From Pyrinomonadaceae bacterium (lineage in GTDB: Bacteria > Acidobacteriota > Blastocatellia > Pyrinomonadales > Pyrinomonadaceae): 64,000 nucleotides of DNA. The position numbers and the translations under genes are program-made. This document shows, in pieces, positions 38,926 to 48,440 of this stretch. The DNA is taken from positions 1 through 64,000 of the forward strand of contig JAVEDE010000053.1 in NCBI GenBank assembly GCA_030841105.1, written 5' to 3'. Positions within the stretch are counted from its first letter, which is position 1, and each line of letters opens with the position of its first letter. The notes under the pieces are model-generated. The model worked only from the letters and a program-made list of their open reading frames with translations. It was not told the DNA's origin and did not search any database.

Positions 38926-41900
38926 ATGAAAATTAAGAGTCTCCCGCGATTTTTGTTGTGCCTCATCCTGTTGACGAGCGGAGTCGTCGGCGCGCTGGCG
39001 CAGGGCACGGCTTCGCGTGTCACCGGCACGGTCGTTGACCCTTCCGGCGCGGTCATCCCCGACGCGACCGTGACTTTGACCAACGAAGGGACAAAGGTGG
39101 CCTTCACCACGCAAACCACTTCGGCCGGCAACTACGTCTTCGACTCGGTGCAGATCGGGACATACTCTCTGAGCGTGGAGAAGTCGGGGTTCAAAAAATT
39201 CATCTCCACCAGCAACCCCGTCAACATCAACCAACCGGCGACCATTGACGTGGCGTTGGAAATCGGCGGCGTGGCTGACGTGGTGCAGGTGGTCGGCTCG
39301 GCCGAACTCGTGCAGACCAGTAGCTCCGGCAACTTCGGCAACACGGTCGAGCAGCGGACGCTTGAGGCTCTGCCCATCGTCGGCGTGCGCGGGCGCAACC
39401 CGCTCGCCTTGATCAACCTCCAACCGGGCGTCGTGTCGGGCGCGAACACGGGCGGCGGCGTGCACGTCCACGGCTCGCGCGACCGCGCCTTTAACTTCAC
39501 GCTCGACGGCATTGACATCAACGAGTCGAGCGCGGGCGGCTCGAACTTCACGCCGCTCCGGCCGAACCCCGATTCGGTCAGCGAGTTTCAGGTCGTGACC
39601 AGCAACTTCACCGCCGAACTCGGTCGCAGCAGCGGCGCGCAGGTGACGCTCGTCACGCGCTCCGGGACGAACAACTTCCACGGCAACCTCTTCGAGTTCT
39701 ACCAGACGCCGCGCTTCATCGCCAACGAGTACAACAACAACATCAACGGCACGCCGCGCGGCCAGTTTGTGCAACACATTTTCGGCGGCTCGCTCGGCGG
39801 CCCCATCGTCCGCAACAAAACTTTCTTCTTTACGAACCTGCAACTCCTGCGCACCTCGCAGAGCATCGCCCGCACCCGCACGGTGCTGACGCCGCAGGCG
39901 CGGCAGGGCATCTTCCGCTACGTGGCGAACGGGCGGAACAACCCTGCGGGCGTCGCCGGTGCGACCGTGGACGCGGCCGGTAACCCGCTGCTGCCCGCGT
40001 GCCCCGGAACTATTCTAACGAGCACGCCCGCCTGCATCGCCACTTATAGCGTCGTCGCCAACGACCCGACCGGCCTCGGCCTCGACCCGACCGTGCAGCA
40101 ACTCCTCGGCCTGACGGCGTTGCCGAACACCTTTGCGGCGGGCGGCGACGGGCTAAACTTCGCCGGGTTCACCTTCCTCGCGCCGCAGACCGAGCGGCAG
40201 TACGATCTGGCCTTCAAGATCGATCACACTTTCAACGAGCGCAACACAATGTACGTGCGCTACGCGCAGGGCGAGCAGAACACGCTCGGCGACTCCGGTA
40301 ACGGCAACACCAACGGCGGCATCATCGGCGGCTCGGGCGGCCCGCAAGCCTTCCCCGATTCGCCGCGCAACATTGACACGCTGCGCAACCCGAAGAACCT
40401 CGCCGTCAACTATCGCTGGACGGCCTCGCCGCGTTTGACGAACGAAGTCGTAGTCGGCTTCAACCGCTTCACGTTCAGTTTCAACAACGCCGACGAGAAC
40501 GCGGACATGAATTCGCCGCTGCGCTTCGACTGCCCGTTCGCCGGAACGTCCGGTTGTCTCGACCTGACCAACCCGCTCGACAACACGCCGATCATCAACA
40601 ACGCACGCAGCCTGCGCACCTATCAATTCGTGGACAACTTGAGTTGGCTGCGCGACGCGCACACGTTCAAGTTCGGCACGAACTTGCGTTACCAGCAACA
40701 CCTCGACAACCGCGGTCAGGCGGCCGGTTTCTACATCAACCCGCAAGTTGATTTCAGCCGCGTCACCAACCCGCCGCCGACGAATCTGACCTCTCCCGCA
40801 GGGATCAACACCGCCAACGACCGCCCGCGTCTACAGAGTCTCTATAACACTCTGCTCGGCCGCATCGGCAACGTCGGGCAGGGCTTCGTCGCCGCCAGCG
40901 ACACCGCCTACGGCCCGGCCGGTTCGCGTTTCCCCTTCGACGCGCGCTATCCCGAATACGACTTTTACGCGCAGGACACCTGGAAGATGCGCTCGAACCT
41001 GACGCTCGATTTCGGGTTGCGCTACGAGATCAAGATCTCGCCCAAGAGCGCGGGCGAACTCCCGATCCTGCGCCCCGACCGACCCTTGCGCGTCGGTGAA
41101 GCTCCGGCCAACGACATCCGCTTCGTCGAGGGCAAACTCTTCGACAGCGATTGGAACAACTTCGCGCCGACCATCGGCCTCGCCTGGGATCCCTTCGGCA
41201 ACGGCAAGACCTCCGTGCGCGGCAACTTCCGACTCGCCTACGACCGCATGAACACGTTCGTCTTCTCCTCGTTCATCTACAACGCCGCGCCGGGCGCAAC
41301 CTTCGGCGCGCTCAACTCGACCGCCGGTTCGCTGGCTAACGAACAGGGACGTTTGCGCTTCGGCCTGCCCACGCCTGCGCCGCCCGCGGGCGTGACGCCG
41401 CAGGCTTTGCGCCAGAGCGCGCCCTTCGGTGGCGGCAGCACCACGGTCATTGATCCGAGTTTGCGCTCGCCGAAGACCTACCAGTGGGGCGCGAGTCTCC
41501 AGCGCGAAGTCGGCTGGGGTTCGGTCGTCGAAGTCAACTATATCGGGCGCAAGGGCATCGGCCTCTACGGCGGCTACGACGTGAATCAGGTGGACATCTT
41601 CCGCAACGGCTTCCTCGAAGGCTTCAACGCCATCAGGTCGGCCTTCCTCGCGAATCCCAACTGCTTCCCGACCTTCAGCGCGACGCTGTGCCCGGCCGCG
41701 ATCCCGGCCAACGCCAGCCCGCTCATTAACAACCTGCTCGCATCCGACACGCGTCGCGGCGCGCTCACCGGCTCGCAGTTCTTCACCTCGCTGTTCGCTT
41801 CCGACATCGGCATCGGCTCGGTGGCGGCCGTGGCCGACACGCTCGCGCGCCGCACGAACACCGGCGACGGCGGCACGCCGACCATCGTGCGCAGCGGCTT

Positions 41901-42741
41901 CAGCCCGTTCTTCTTCCGCCCCTACCCGCAGTTCTCCGGCGCGGTCAACGTCATTGACAGCAACGACTACTCGGTCTACAACGCGCTCGAATTGCAACTC
42001 GCGCGCCGCTACAGCCGCGGCCTCAGCTATCAGGTGGCCTACACGCTCGCCAAGTCCATGGACACGCGCTCGTTCGACCCGGCCTTGACCGTCCTCGGCC
42101 GCGGCACGACGCAACTCGCCTCGAACACGCCCTACAACGTGCAGAACCGGCGACTCAACTACGCGCGCTCCGACTTCGACCGCCGCCACGCGCTGCAAGG
42201 CTACTTCGTCTACGACATCCCGCTCGGCAACGGGCGTCGTTTCCTGCGCGATGTCAATCCGATCGTTGACCGCATCATCGGCGGCTTCCAACTCTCCAGC
42301 GCGTTCATCATTCAGTCCGGCCGCCCGTTCACCGTCTATTCGGGCGTGAACACGATCAGCAACGTGCTGCAAACGCCCGCCAACTGCAACGGGTGCAGCC
42401 CAGATCTCGGCTCGGTCGTGCAGGAGTCGGGCACAAACTTCTTCTTCACGCAGGATCAGCGCGCGCTCTTTTCCTCGCCCGCGCCGGGCGAGTTCGGCAA
42501 CACGGGGCGAAACTATTTCACCGGCCCCAAGTTGTTCAACCTCGACCTGATGCTCGGCAAGAAGTTTTATTTCACCGAGGCGACGAACCTCGAACTGCGC
42601 GCCGAGATGCAGAACGCGACCAACACGCCCGCCTTCGATTTCCCGACGGCGATTGTGACGAACAGTCTCTTCGGGCGCATCCGCGGCAGCGTCGTCAACA
42701 CCGCGCGCCGCGTGCAGTTGGCCGTGAAGTTCAACTTCTAG
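38926..42741 (+). CDS. Oar-like TonB-dependent outer-membrane receptor (1)
   Basis: This 1271-residue protein has a signal peptide (LLTSGVVGALAQG) and a carboxypeptidase-regulatory-like domain (about 30-110: RVTGTVVDPSGAVIPDATVTL). A plug domain follows (about 120-240, with LEALPIVGVRGRNPLALINLQPG and DGIDINESS), then a large beta-barrel ending in the aromatic C-terminus RRVQLAVKFNF. Such Oar-type proteins bind large ligands at the outer membrane. No separate SusD-like lipoprotein is adjacent. Location after muropeptide- and nucleic-acid-degrading enzymes suggests import of their products, but the cargo is not readable from sequence. Confidence 0.9.
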   Translation: MKIKSLPRFLLCLILLTSGVVGALAQGTASRVTGTVVDPSGAVIPDATVTLTNEGTKVAFTTQTTSAGNYVFDSVQIGTYSLSVEKSGFKKFISTSNPVNINQPATIDVALEIGGVADVVQVVGSAELVQTSSSGNFGNTVEQRTLEALPIVGVRGRNPLALINLQPGVVSGANTGGGVHVHGSRDRAFNFTLDGIDINESSAGGSNFTPLRPNPDSVSEFQVVTSNFTAELGRSSGAQVTLVTRSGTNNFHGNLFEFYQTPRFIANEYNNNINGTPRGQFVQHIFGGSLGGPIVRNKTFFFTNLQLLRTSQSIARTRTVLTPQARQGIFRYVANGRNNPAGVAGATVDAAGNPLLPACPGTILTSTPACIATYSVVANDPTGLGLDPTVQQLLGLTALPNTFAAGGDGLNFAGFTFLAPQTERQYDLAFKIDHTFNERNTMYVRYAQGEQNTLGDSGNGNTNGGIIGGSGGPQAFPDSPRNIDTLRNPKNLAVNYRWTASPRLTNEVVVGFNRFTFSFNNADENADMNSPLRFDCPFAGTSGCLDLTNPLDNTPIINNARSLRTYQFVDNLSWLRDAHTFKFGTNLRYQQHLDNRGQAAGFYINPQVDFSRVTNPPPTNLTSPAGINTANDRPRLQSLYNTLLGRIGNVGQGFVAASDTAYGPAGSRFPFDARYPEYDFYAQDTWKMRSNLTLDFGLRYEIKISPKSAGELPILRPDRPLRVGEAPANDIRFVEGKLFDSDWNNFAPTIGLAWDPFGNGKTSVRGNFRLAYDRMNTFVFSSFIYNAAPGATFGALNSTAGSLANEQGRLRFGLPTPAPPAGVTPQALRQSAPFGGGSTTVIDPSLRSPKTYQWGASLQREVGWGSVVEVNYIGRKGIGLYGGYDVNQVDIFRNGFLEGFNAIRSAFLANPNCFPTFSATLCPAAIPANASPLINNLLASDTRRGALTGSQFFTSLFASDIGIGSVAAVADTLARRTNTGDGGTPTIVRSGFSPFFFRPYPQFSGAVNVIDSNDYSVYNALELQLARRYSRGLSYQVAYTLAKSMDTRSFDPALTVLGRGTTQLASNTPYNVQNRRLNYARSDFDRRHALQGYFVYDIPLGNGRRFLRDVNPIVDRIIGGFQLSSAFIIQSGRPFTVYSGVNTISNVLQTPANCNGCSPDLGSVVQESGTNFFFTQDQRALFSSPAPGEFGNTGRNYFTGPKLFNLDLMLGKKFYFTEATNLELRAEMQNATNTPAFDFPTAIVTNSLFGRIRGSVVNTARRVQLAVKFNF

Positions 42742-42786
42742 TAAATTGAATTGCTCAATTTACCGCCGCCAGTTCGGCCGTCGGGT

Positions 42787-42831
42787 GACTCTCCGGGGCG
42801 GAAGCCGTCGCAGGCTTCGCACCGGAGAGTC
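42787..42831 (+). terminator. GC-rich nested hairpin after receptor 1
   Basis: The outer stem is GACTCTCCGG with CCGGAGAGTC, and the inner stem GAAGCC with GGCTTC. No T-run follows directly, so if it terminates transcription it may be a stem-only or Rho-assisted site. Confidence 0.55.
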
Positions 42832-42858
42832 GCACGCACGTTGACAGGCTTTTTCAGC

Positions 42859-42890
42859 GAGCCGGGGATTTTAAAATCCCCGCCCCGGCT
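42859..42890 (+). repeat. Palindrome GGGGATTTTAAAATCCCC inside a GC-rich stem
   Basis: The 18-bp core at 42864-42881 is a perfect palindrome. It is flanked by GAGCC and CCGGCTC, which extend the stem after a small offset. It could be a protein-binding site or an RNA hairpin without a loop. Confidence 0.6.
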
Positions 42891-43100
42891 CTCCGCTTCG
42901 TCTGAACCGGGCGGGGCATTCGACCCCGGCCGCAGCCGCCATAGAGTAGTAACAGTCGCACTTGAAAAGCGGCCTGACAGTTGACCACAAAAATTCCAAG
43001 TGGCGCACACGCGCTCGTCCGGCAGGCAATCGCCTCGCCCGCCGCACACGCGCCCGCCGCTTATCGCCGATTTAGTTTTTCCACCTTAGAGGAGCTTGCT

Positions 43101-46100
43101 ATGAAACATTATTTTCCGCACACACTGAGAACATTTTGTGTGGCATTGGTCGTCTGTCTGAGCCTCTGCGGCGCGGCGTGGGCGCAGGAAGAATCCGCCG
43201 CCACCATCACCGGGCAGGTTACGGATGCGACCGGCGCGGTCGTGCCGAACGCCTCCGTGCTTATCGTCAACAACCAGACGAGCACCGAGCGGCGCGTGAC
43301 GACGAGCGACGAAGGTCTCTTTACGATCACGCCCCTCCAGCCCGGCACTTACAGCGTCACGGTCGAACTGGCCGGGTTCAAAAAATATGTCCAGACTGAT
43401 CTCGTCCTGAACGCGCGCGATCGCCGCCCCGTCAACGTCACGCTCGAAGCAGGAGACGTGGGCGAGGTCGTCACCGTCACGAGCGAGCAGACGGGCGTGC
43501 TCGACAGCCCTACGGGTCAGTCGCTCGTCTCCGGCACGCAGATCGTCGAACTGCCGCTCAGCAACCGCAACTTCATCCGCCTGCTCGAAGCGGGCATCCC
43601 CGGCGTCAGTTCCGACCTCGAAGACGACACGGGCTTCGGCCTCACCAGCCGCGCCAACATCTCCATCAACGGCATGCGCCGCAACTCCGTCAGCTACTTC
43701 GTGGACGGCGTCTCGAACACAGACGTCGGCTCGAACATCACGCTGCTCTCGACGCCGACGGTTGATTCGATTCAAGAGTTCAAAGTCTTGAGTTCCAACT
43801 ACACGGCCGAGATCGGCCGCTCCGGCGGCGGCGCGGTCTCCATCGTGACGCGCGGCGGCGGCAACGACTTCCACGGCACGCTCTACGAGTTCGTCCGCAA
43901 CGACCGCTTCAACGCCAACAACTTCTTCAACAACCGCCTCGGCCGCCGCGCCGACGGCTCGCTCAACGCCCCTGTGCCCAAGTTGCGTTACAACAACTTC
44001 GGCGGCACGATCAGCGGCCCCGTCCACCTGCCGCGCTTCGGCGAGGGCGGGCGCGCCACCTACTCCGGCAAGGACAAAACTTTCTTCTTCTTCTCGGAAG
44101 AGGCGCGGCGCGTCATCCGCGGCCAACCGGACGCGGGCGGTACTGTGCCGAGCCTCCCGCAGCGGGGCTTCAACGGCGGCAACTTCGACTATTCGAGCAC
44201 GCTCGGCCTGCCCATCTTCCGCACCCCCACCGGCACGTTCACCACCACCGTCGCCGCGGCCAACACGCCCGTTATCGTCACGGACACGAGCGGCAACCCG
44301 GTGCAGGCGCGCAACGGCATGATCTTCCGCCCCTCGGACAATCGCGCCTACACCAACAACATCATCCCGCGCGCCGACGTTGACCCGCGCGCCATCGCGC
44401 TGCTCGGAGCTTTCCCGCTGCCGAACACGCCGGGCAGTCTCAACGGTTTCACCGGCAGCCGCATTGACGTGCTCAACACGCGGCAGGAGACCCTCCGCAT
44501 TGATCACAACTTCAACGACAACAACCGCATCTTCGGCCGCTACACGCACGACCTGAGCGAGACCATCGAGCCGCTCGGCCTGTTCTTCGGCGCGGGCTTC
44601 CCCGGCCTCCCGTCTAGCGAGACGCGCGTGCCCGGCCAGGTGCTTGCCATCGGCTTCACGAGCGTCGTCACGCCGAAGTTCGTCAACGAGGCGTCTTACA
44701 ACTTCTCGTCCAACCTGATCGCGTCAAGCATCATCGGCCGCGCGCGCCGCTCGGACTATCCCGGCTCGGACGCCATCCGCGAAGTCTTCCCCGAAAACAA
44801 CCAGAACATCATCCCGCGCATCAACACGCGCTTCACGCTGCTCGGCGCGTCGCAAGGGTATAACATCCAGTACAAGAACCACGTCTTCCGCGACGTCGCC
44901 ACGTGGTCGCGCGGCAACCACACGATCAAGTTCGGCGGCGAGATGTCGTTCGAGAAGAAAGGCGAGAACGGCAGCAACAACACGCAGGGCACGTTCGATT
45001 TCAGCGCCGTCCAGACGCAGGGGTTGCTCGGCGCGGCGGCCATCACGGGCACGGGCGACTCGTTTGCCTCGTTCCTCTTGGGTCGCGCCAACGCTTACAC
45101 CGAGGCCGAGCGCGACGTGGTGATTGACTTCAGCTTCGGCCGCCGCGAGTTCTTCGCGCAGGACACGTGGAAGGTGCGCCCGAACATCACGCTCGACTAC
45201 GGCGTGCGCTACCAGTATTTCGTGCCTCCGACCGAGGCCGACAATATCCTCGCCACGTTCGACCCGTTCCTCTTCAACCGCTCGCAGGTGCAATGCACCT
45301 CGGCGGCCTGTACCGCCTTTGTGACGGCGACCACGAATCGCCTCAACGGCATCGCAATCGCCGGCCAGAACTCGCCCTTCGGCCGCAAGATTTTCCCGTC
45401 CGACAAGAACAACTTCAGCCCGCGCGTCGGCATCGCCTACTCGCCGCGCTTCGAGTCGGGCTTGGGTAAGTTCCTCTTCGGCGGCGAGAACAAGACGGTG
45501 ATTCGCGCCGGTTACGGCCTCTACTACGACCAGCCGCTCGTCGGCATCTTCGAGAGCGCGGCGCTCGGCACGCGCCCCTTCACCGATTCTTCCAGCTTCA
45601 CCAGCACCCCGACGAGCGTCATCACCTTCACGACGCCCAACGCCGGTGCGCCTCCGGGCACGCTCGCGCCGAGCGGCGCGATCACGGCCATCGCGCGCGA
45701 CTTCCAGACGCCGGAGTACCAGCAATACTCCATCGGCATCCAGCGCGAAATCGTCCGCAACGGCGTGCTCGATTTGTCTTACGTCGGCACGAAAGGCGAC
45801 CACCTGATCCGCCGCCGCAACATCAACTTCCAACTGCCGTCGGAGATCGTCCGCGTCGGCACGGCCAACGCCGGGGCGGTGCGCCCGTTCCTCGGCTACG
45901 GCACGATCAACTATCAGGAGACGAGCGCGAAGTCGCGTTACAACGGCCTGCTCGCCTCGTTCAACTACCGCTTCGGCAATGGCTTCACCATCACCACCGC
46001 CTACACGTTCAGCAAGTCTCTGACCGATTCGACCAACGACCGCGACGCGATTGACGACCCGCAAAATCCGTTCGACGTGCGCAGTGAGTACGCCGAATCG

Positions 46101-46679
46101 CGCACCTCGCGCCCGCACATCTTCAGCGCGAGTTACGTCTACGAGTTGCCCTACTTCCGCAACAGCAGCAGCGCCTTCAAGCGTCTCCTGCTCGGCGGCT
46201 ACCAACTCTCCGGCATCACGAACATCGAATCGGGCGCGCCCATCCCGCGCGTCACGCTCGACACGTTGAGCGGCCAGCGCGGCAATTACCCGAACCTGAC
46301 GGGCGACCCGCAGGGCGGCCTCGCGGGCACGATTGATCCCGTCACCGGCCTGCCCTTCATGTTCGACCCGACCGTCTTCGTCGCCCCGGCCAACGGCACG
46401 TTCGGCAACGCCGGTCGCTCCTTCGCGCGCTTCCCCGGACGCAACCAGACGAACCTCTCGCTGGTGAAGAACCTGTACTTCAACAGCGAGCGCAACCGTT
46501 ACCTGCAACTGCGCGCCGAAGGCTTCAACGTCTTCAACCACACGCAGTTCACCGACGTGTCGGCGACCGGGCGGAGCTTCGCCACCGTCGGCAACATTCT
46601 CACGCAGACGACTTTCGGACGGCCGTCCACGGCGCGCCCGGCGCGTGAGTTCCAGTTCGCCGCCAAGCTCTACTTCTAA
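43101..46679 (+). CDS. Oar-like TonB-dependent outer-membrane receptor (2)
   Basis: The ATG at 43101 has a GAGGAGC site and is followed by a signal peptide (LVVCLSLCGAAWAQEE), giving 1192 residues. The order is a carboxypeptidase-regulatory-like domain (TITGQVTDATGAVVPNASV), a plug (QIVELPLSNRNFIRLLEAGIPG, then MRRNSVSYFVDGVSN) and a barrel with repeated aromatic strands ending EFQFAAKLYF. It resembles receptor 1 in plan but not closely in sequence, so the two are old paralogues. It precedes nagA, which supports an amino-sugar link but is not proof. An upstream open frame to 42981 is non-signal-like and rejected. Confidence 0.9.
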   Translation: MKHYFPHTLRTFCVALVVCLSLCGAAWAQEESAATITGQVTDATGAVVPNASVLIVNNQTSTERRVTTSDEGLFTITPLQPGTYSVTVELAGFKKYVQTDLVLNARDRRPVNVTLEAGDVGEVVTVTSEQTGVLDSPTGQSLVSGTQIVELPLSNRNFIRLLEAGIPGVSSDLEDDTGFGLTSRANISINGMRRNSVSYFVDGVSNTDVGSNITLLSTPTVDSIQEFKVLSSNYTAEIGRSGGGAVSIVTRGGGNDFHGTLYEFVRNDRFNANNFFNNRLGRRADGSLNAPVPKLRYNNFGGTISGPVHLPRFGEGGRATYSGKDKTFFFFSEEARRVIRGQPDAGGTVPSLPQRGFNGGNFDYSSTLGLPIFRTPTGTFTTTVAAANTPVIVTDTSGNPVQARNGMIFRPSDNRAYTNNIIPRADVDPRAIALLGAFPLPNTPGSLNGFTGSRIDVLNTRQETLRIDHNFNDNNRIFGRYTHDLSETIEPLGLFFGAGFPGLPSSETRVPGQVLAIGFTSVVTPKFVNEASYNFSSNLIASSIIGRARRSDYPGSDAIREVFPENNQNIIPRINTRFTLLGASQGYNIQYKNHVFRDVATWSRGNHTIKFGGEMSFEKKGENGSNNTQGTFDFSAVQTQGLLGAAAITGTGDSFASFLLGRANAYTEAERDVVIDFSFGRREFFAQDTWKVRPNITLDYGVRYQYFVPPTEADNILATFDPFLFNRSQVQCTSAACTAFVTATTNRLNGIAIAGQNSPFGRKIFPSDKNNFSPRVGIAYSPRFESGLGKFLFGGENKTVIRAGYGLYYDQPLVGIFESAALGTRPFTDSSSFTSTPTSVITFTTPNAGAPPGTLAPSGAITAIARDFQTPEYQQYSIGIQREIVRNGVLDLSYVGTKGDHLIRRRNINFQLPSEIVRVGTANAGAVRPFLGYGTINYQETSAKSRYNGLLASFNYRFGNGFTITTAYTFSKSLTDSTNDRDAIDDPQNPFDVRSEYAESRTSRPHIFSASYVYELPYFRNSSSAFKRLLLGGYQLSGITNIESGAPIPRVTLDTLSGQRGNYPNLTGDPQGGLAGTIDPVTGLPFMFDPTVFVAPANGTFGNAGRSFARFPGRNQTNLSLVKNLYFNSERNRYLQLRAEGFNVFNHTQFTDVSATGRSFATVGNILTQTTFGRPSTARPAREFQFAAKLYF

Positions 46680-46699
46680 AGCGGCGCACGCTCCTTCAA

Positions 46700-46741
46700 C
46701 GTCTGCCCGCGCACACTCGGACGGGTGTTCGCGGGCAGACG
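46700..46741 (+). terminator. 12-bp perfect hairpin between receptor 2 and nagA
   Basis: CGTCTGCCCGCG (46700-46711) pairs with CGCGGGCAGACG (46730-46741) across an 18-nt loop. It lies about 20 bp after the receptor stop and 20 bp before the nagA ATG. There is no T-run directly downstream, so attenuation or mRNA stabilisation is also possible. Confidence 0.6.
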
Positions 46742-46761
46742 CGCGTTAACATCTCGCACGG

Positions 46762-47976
46762 ATGAAAGAGAACGAACAGAAACAGACTCTCCTGCGCGGC
46801 GCAAACATCGTGCTCCCGCACGGCGTCTCGACGGAGACGGATCTACTCGTCGCTCGTGGTCGCATCGCGCGCCTCATCCCGCGCGGGATGGATGCAGACG
46901 TGCGCGCCGACGAGGTTGTTGAACTCGCGGGTCTCACCCTCTTCCCCGGCTTCATAGACGTACACATTCACGGCGCGGTCGGCGTGGATACGATGGAGGC
47001 GACGGCCGACGATCTCTCTCGCGTCGCCCGATTTCTCGCGCGCGAGGGCGTGACCGCGTGGCTGCCGACGCTCGTGCCCGCGCCCGTCGAAGATTACGCG
47101 CGCGCCGCGGCGTCAATCGAAAATTTGATGGCCGCACAGGACGACGAACGCGCGACGCACGCCGCAGCACGCGCCCTCGGCCTCCACTACGAAGGGCCGT
47201 TCATCAACAGCGCACAGTGCGGCGCGCTCCGCCCGCCCTACTTCCGCACCTTCAACCAGCCCGCCGACGTGAGCAGCCTGCCCGTCGCTTCACGTGTGCC
47301 CGGAGCAGTTCGTATGATCACCGTCGCGCCGGAGATCGAAGGCGGGATCGCGTTGGTGTGCGAACTCAAGGCGCGCGGCTGGATCGTCTCAATCGGTCAC
47401 ACCCGCGCCGACGTCGCCACGCTCGGCGAGGCGTGCGCGGCGGGCGCGCGCCACATGACACACTTCTTCAACGCCATGTCGCCGCTCCACCAGCGCACGC
47501 CCGGCCCCGTCGGCTGGGGACTCCTCAGCGACGAGGTGACCTGCGACATCATCGCCGACGGCCATCACGTCGCGCCGCTCATGCTGCGACTCGCGCTGCG
47601 CTGCAAGACGCCTGACAGGCTCCTGCTCATCAGCGACGCCGTTGCGCCCGCCGGGCAGGGCGACGGCGAGTTTCGCATCTGGGGCGAGACGATCAATGTC
47701 GCGGGCGGGCGCACCGCGAACGAGCGTGGCAGCATCGCCGGTTCGGTCAGCACCATGAGCGACGGCGTGCGGCAGATGCTCGCCCTCGGCGTCACACCCT
47801 CCGACGTGTCGCGCATGGCATCCGCCAACCCCGCGCGCCTGCTCGGCGTCGCAACTGAGTACGGCACAATCGAAACAGGCAAGCGCGCAGACCTCACCGC
47901 GCTCGACACGGACGGGCACGTGCGTCTCACCTTGATCGGCGGGCGCGTGGCGTTCGACTCGTTAGGTAATGCGTGA
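46762..47976 (+). CDS. nagA: N-acetylglucosamine-6-phosphate deacetylase
   Basis: NagA hydrolyses GlcNAc-6-P to GlcN-6-P and acetate. The 404-residue amidohydrolase has GLTLFPGFIDVHIHGAVGVDTM (HxH metal site), HYEGPFINSAQCGA (metal Glu), SIGHTRADVATL, MTHFFNAMSPLHQRTPG, DGHHVAP and LLISDAVAPAGQGDG with the catalytic Asp. All ligands of the family are present. It takes GlcNAc-6-P from MurQ and completes the MurNAc catabolic route encoded from 26204. A glucosamine-6-phosphate deaminase (nagB) is not seen in this window. Confidence 0.96.
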   Translation: MKENEQKQTLLRGANIVLPHGVSTETDLLVARGRIARLIPRGMDADVRADEVVELAGLTLFPGFIDVHIHGAVGVDTMEATADDLSRVARFLAREGVTAWLPTLVPAPVEDYARAAASIENLMAAQDDERATHAAARALGLHYEGPFINSAQCGALRPPYFRTFNQPADVSSLPVASRVPGAVRMITVAPEIEGGIALVCELKARGWIVSIGHTRADVATLGEACAAGARHMTHFFNAMSPLHQRTPGPVGWGLLSDEVTCDIIADGHHVAPLMLRLALRCKTPDRLLLISDAVAPAGQGDGEFRIWGETINVAGGRTANERGSIAGSVSTMSDGVRQMLALGVTPSDVSRMASANPARLLGVATEYGTIETGKRADLTALDTDGHVRLTLIGGRVAFDSLGNA

Positions 47977-48008
47977 GGGTAGGGTTGTAGCTTCGCGTTG
48001 AAAGGCGC

Positions 48009-48434
48009 TCAGACGCGTTTCGCGCGAAAGCCCCACGCCCAGAAGGCGGAAGCGACGAGCGTCGGCAAGACGACGAGCGTCTGGAGGAGAAAGGCGATCA
48101 CGTCGTTACCACGCGCGCCCGTGTAGTCGAGGCCGTTGACGCCGATGAAGGAGGCGACGAGCGTGACGATCCAGTTCGCGTAGGCGGGGAGGCCGACGCC
48201 GAGCGCGAGCCGCCGCAAGCCGCGTGCGCCGTAATGCAGAAACTCGAAACTCCACGCCACGGCCAGCAGCCACAGCCCGCCGAGCAGCCCGTTGAGGTGC
48301 GCCGCCAGAGCCATGCGCGGCATCCCCACCACGACCTTGCCCGTCAGCGCCGCCGCCGACCACAGCCCCGTCACCATCCCGATGAAGAACAACAACGCGC
48401 CCGCAAACGCAAGCTGTTTACGAAGTGGATTCAT
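48009..48434 (-). CDS. HabB / styrene-oxide-isomerase-like membrane protein
   Basis: The ATG at 48434 gives 141 residues with four membrane helices. The N-terminus LAFAGALLFFIGMVTGLW, then PRMALAAHLNGLLGGLWLLAV, and YANWIVTLVASFIGVNG match the pattern of hydroxylaminobenzene mutase and styrene-oxide isomerase proteins (LLFLLGLLTG, NPRMGLSAHLEG, YANW). Those enzymes do heme-assisted isomerisation in the membrane. Function here is unproven; many genomes carry unassigned members. It is divergent from the amidohydrolase and its promoter region contains a nested heptad repeat. Confidence 0.6.
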   Translation of the reverse strand: MNPLRKQLAFAGALLFFIGMVTGLWSAAALTGKVVVGMPRMALAAHLNGLLGGLWLLAVAWSFEFLHYGARGLRRLALGVGLPAYANWIVTLVASFIGVNGLDYTGARGNDVIAFLLQTLVVLPTLVASAFWAWGFRAKRV

Positions 48435-48440
48435 ATGTTT

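Larger units (their letters stand above)
42742..43100 (+). other. Intergenic region between the two receptors with three hairpins
   Basis: The 359-bp gap contains three strong inverted repeats. These are GTAAATTGA/TCAATTTAC (42741-42763), a 10-bp arm pair GACTCTCCGG/CCGGAGAGTC (42787-42831, with an inner GAAGCC/GGCTTC pair), and an 18-bp perfect palindrome (42864-42881, GGGGATTTTAAAATCCCC) nested in AGCCGG/CCGGCT. Together they could end transcription of receptor 1 or trim its mRNA. The leader of receptor 2 follows, with GAGGAGC before the ATG. Confidence 0.6.

Noticed and set aside
42981..43100. N-terminal extension of TonB receptor 2
   Set aside because: The sequence before MKHYF lacks a signal pattern, while GAGGAGC sits correctly before the ATG at 43101.
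43086..46541. Long minus-strand frames (487 and 605 residues) opposite TonB receptor 2, and similar ones opposite receptor 1, pyrG and the symporter
   Set aside because: These are mirror images of strongly biased third codon positions. They contain Glu/Arg/Val-rich low-information sequence and no start signals.
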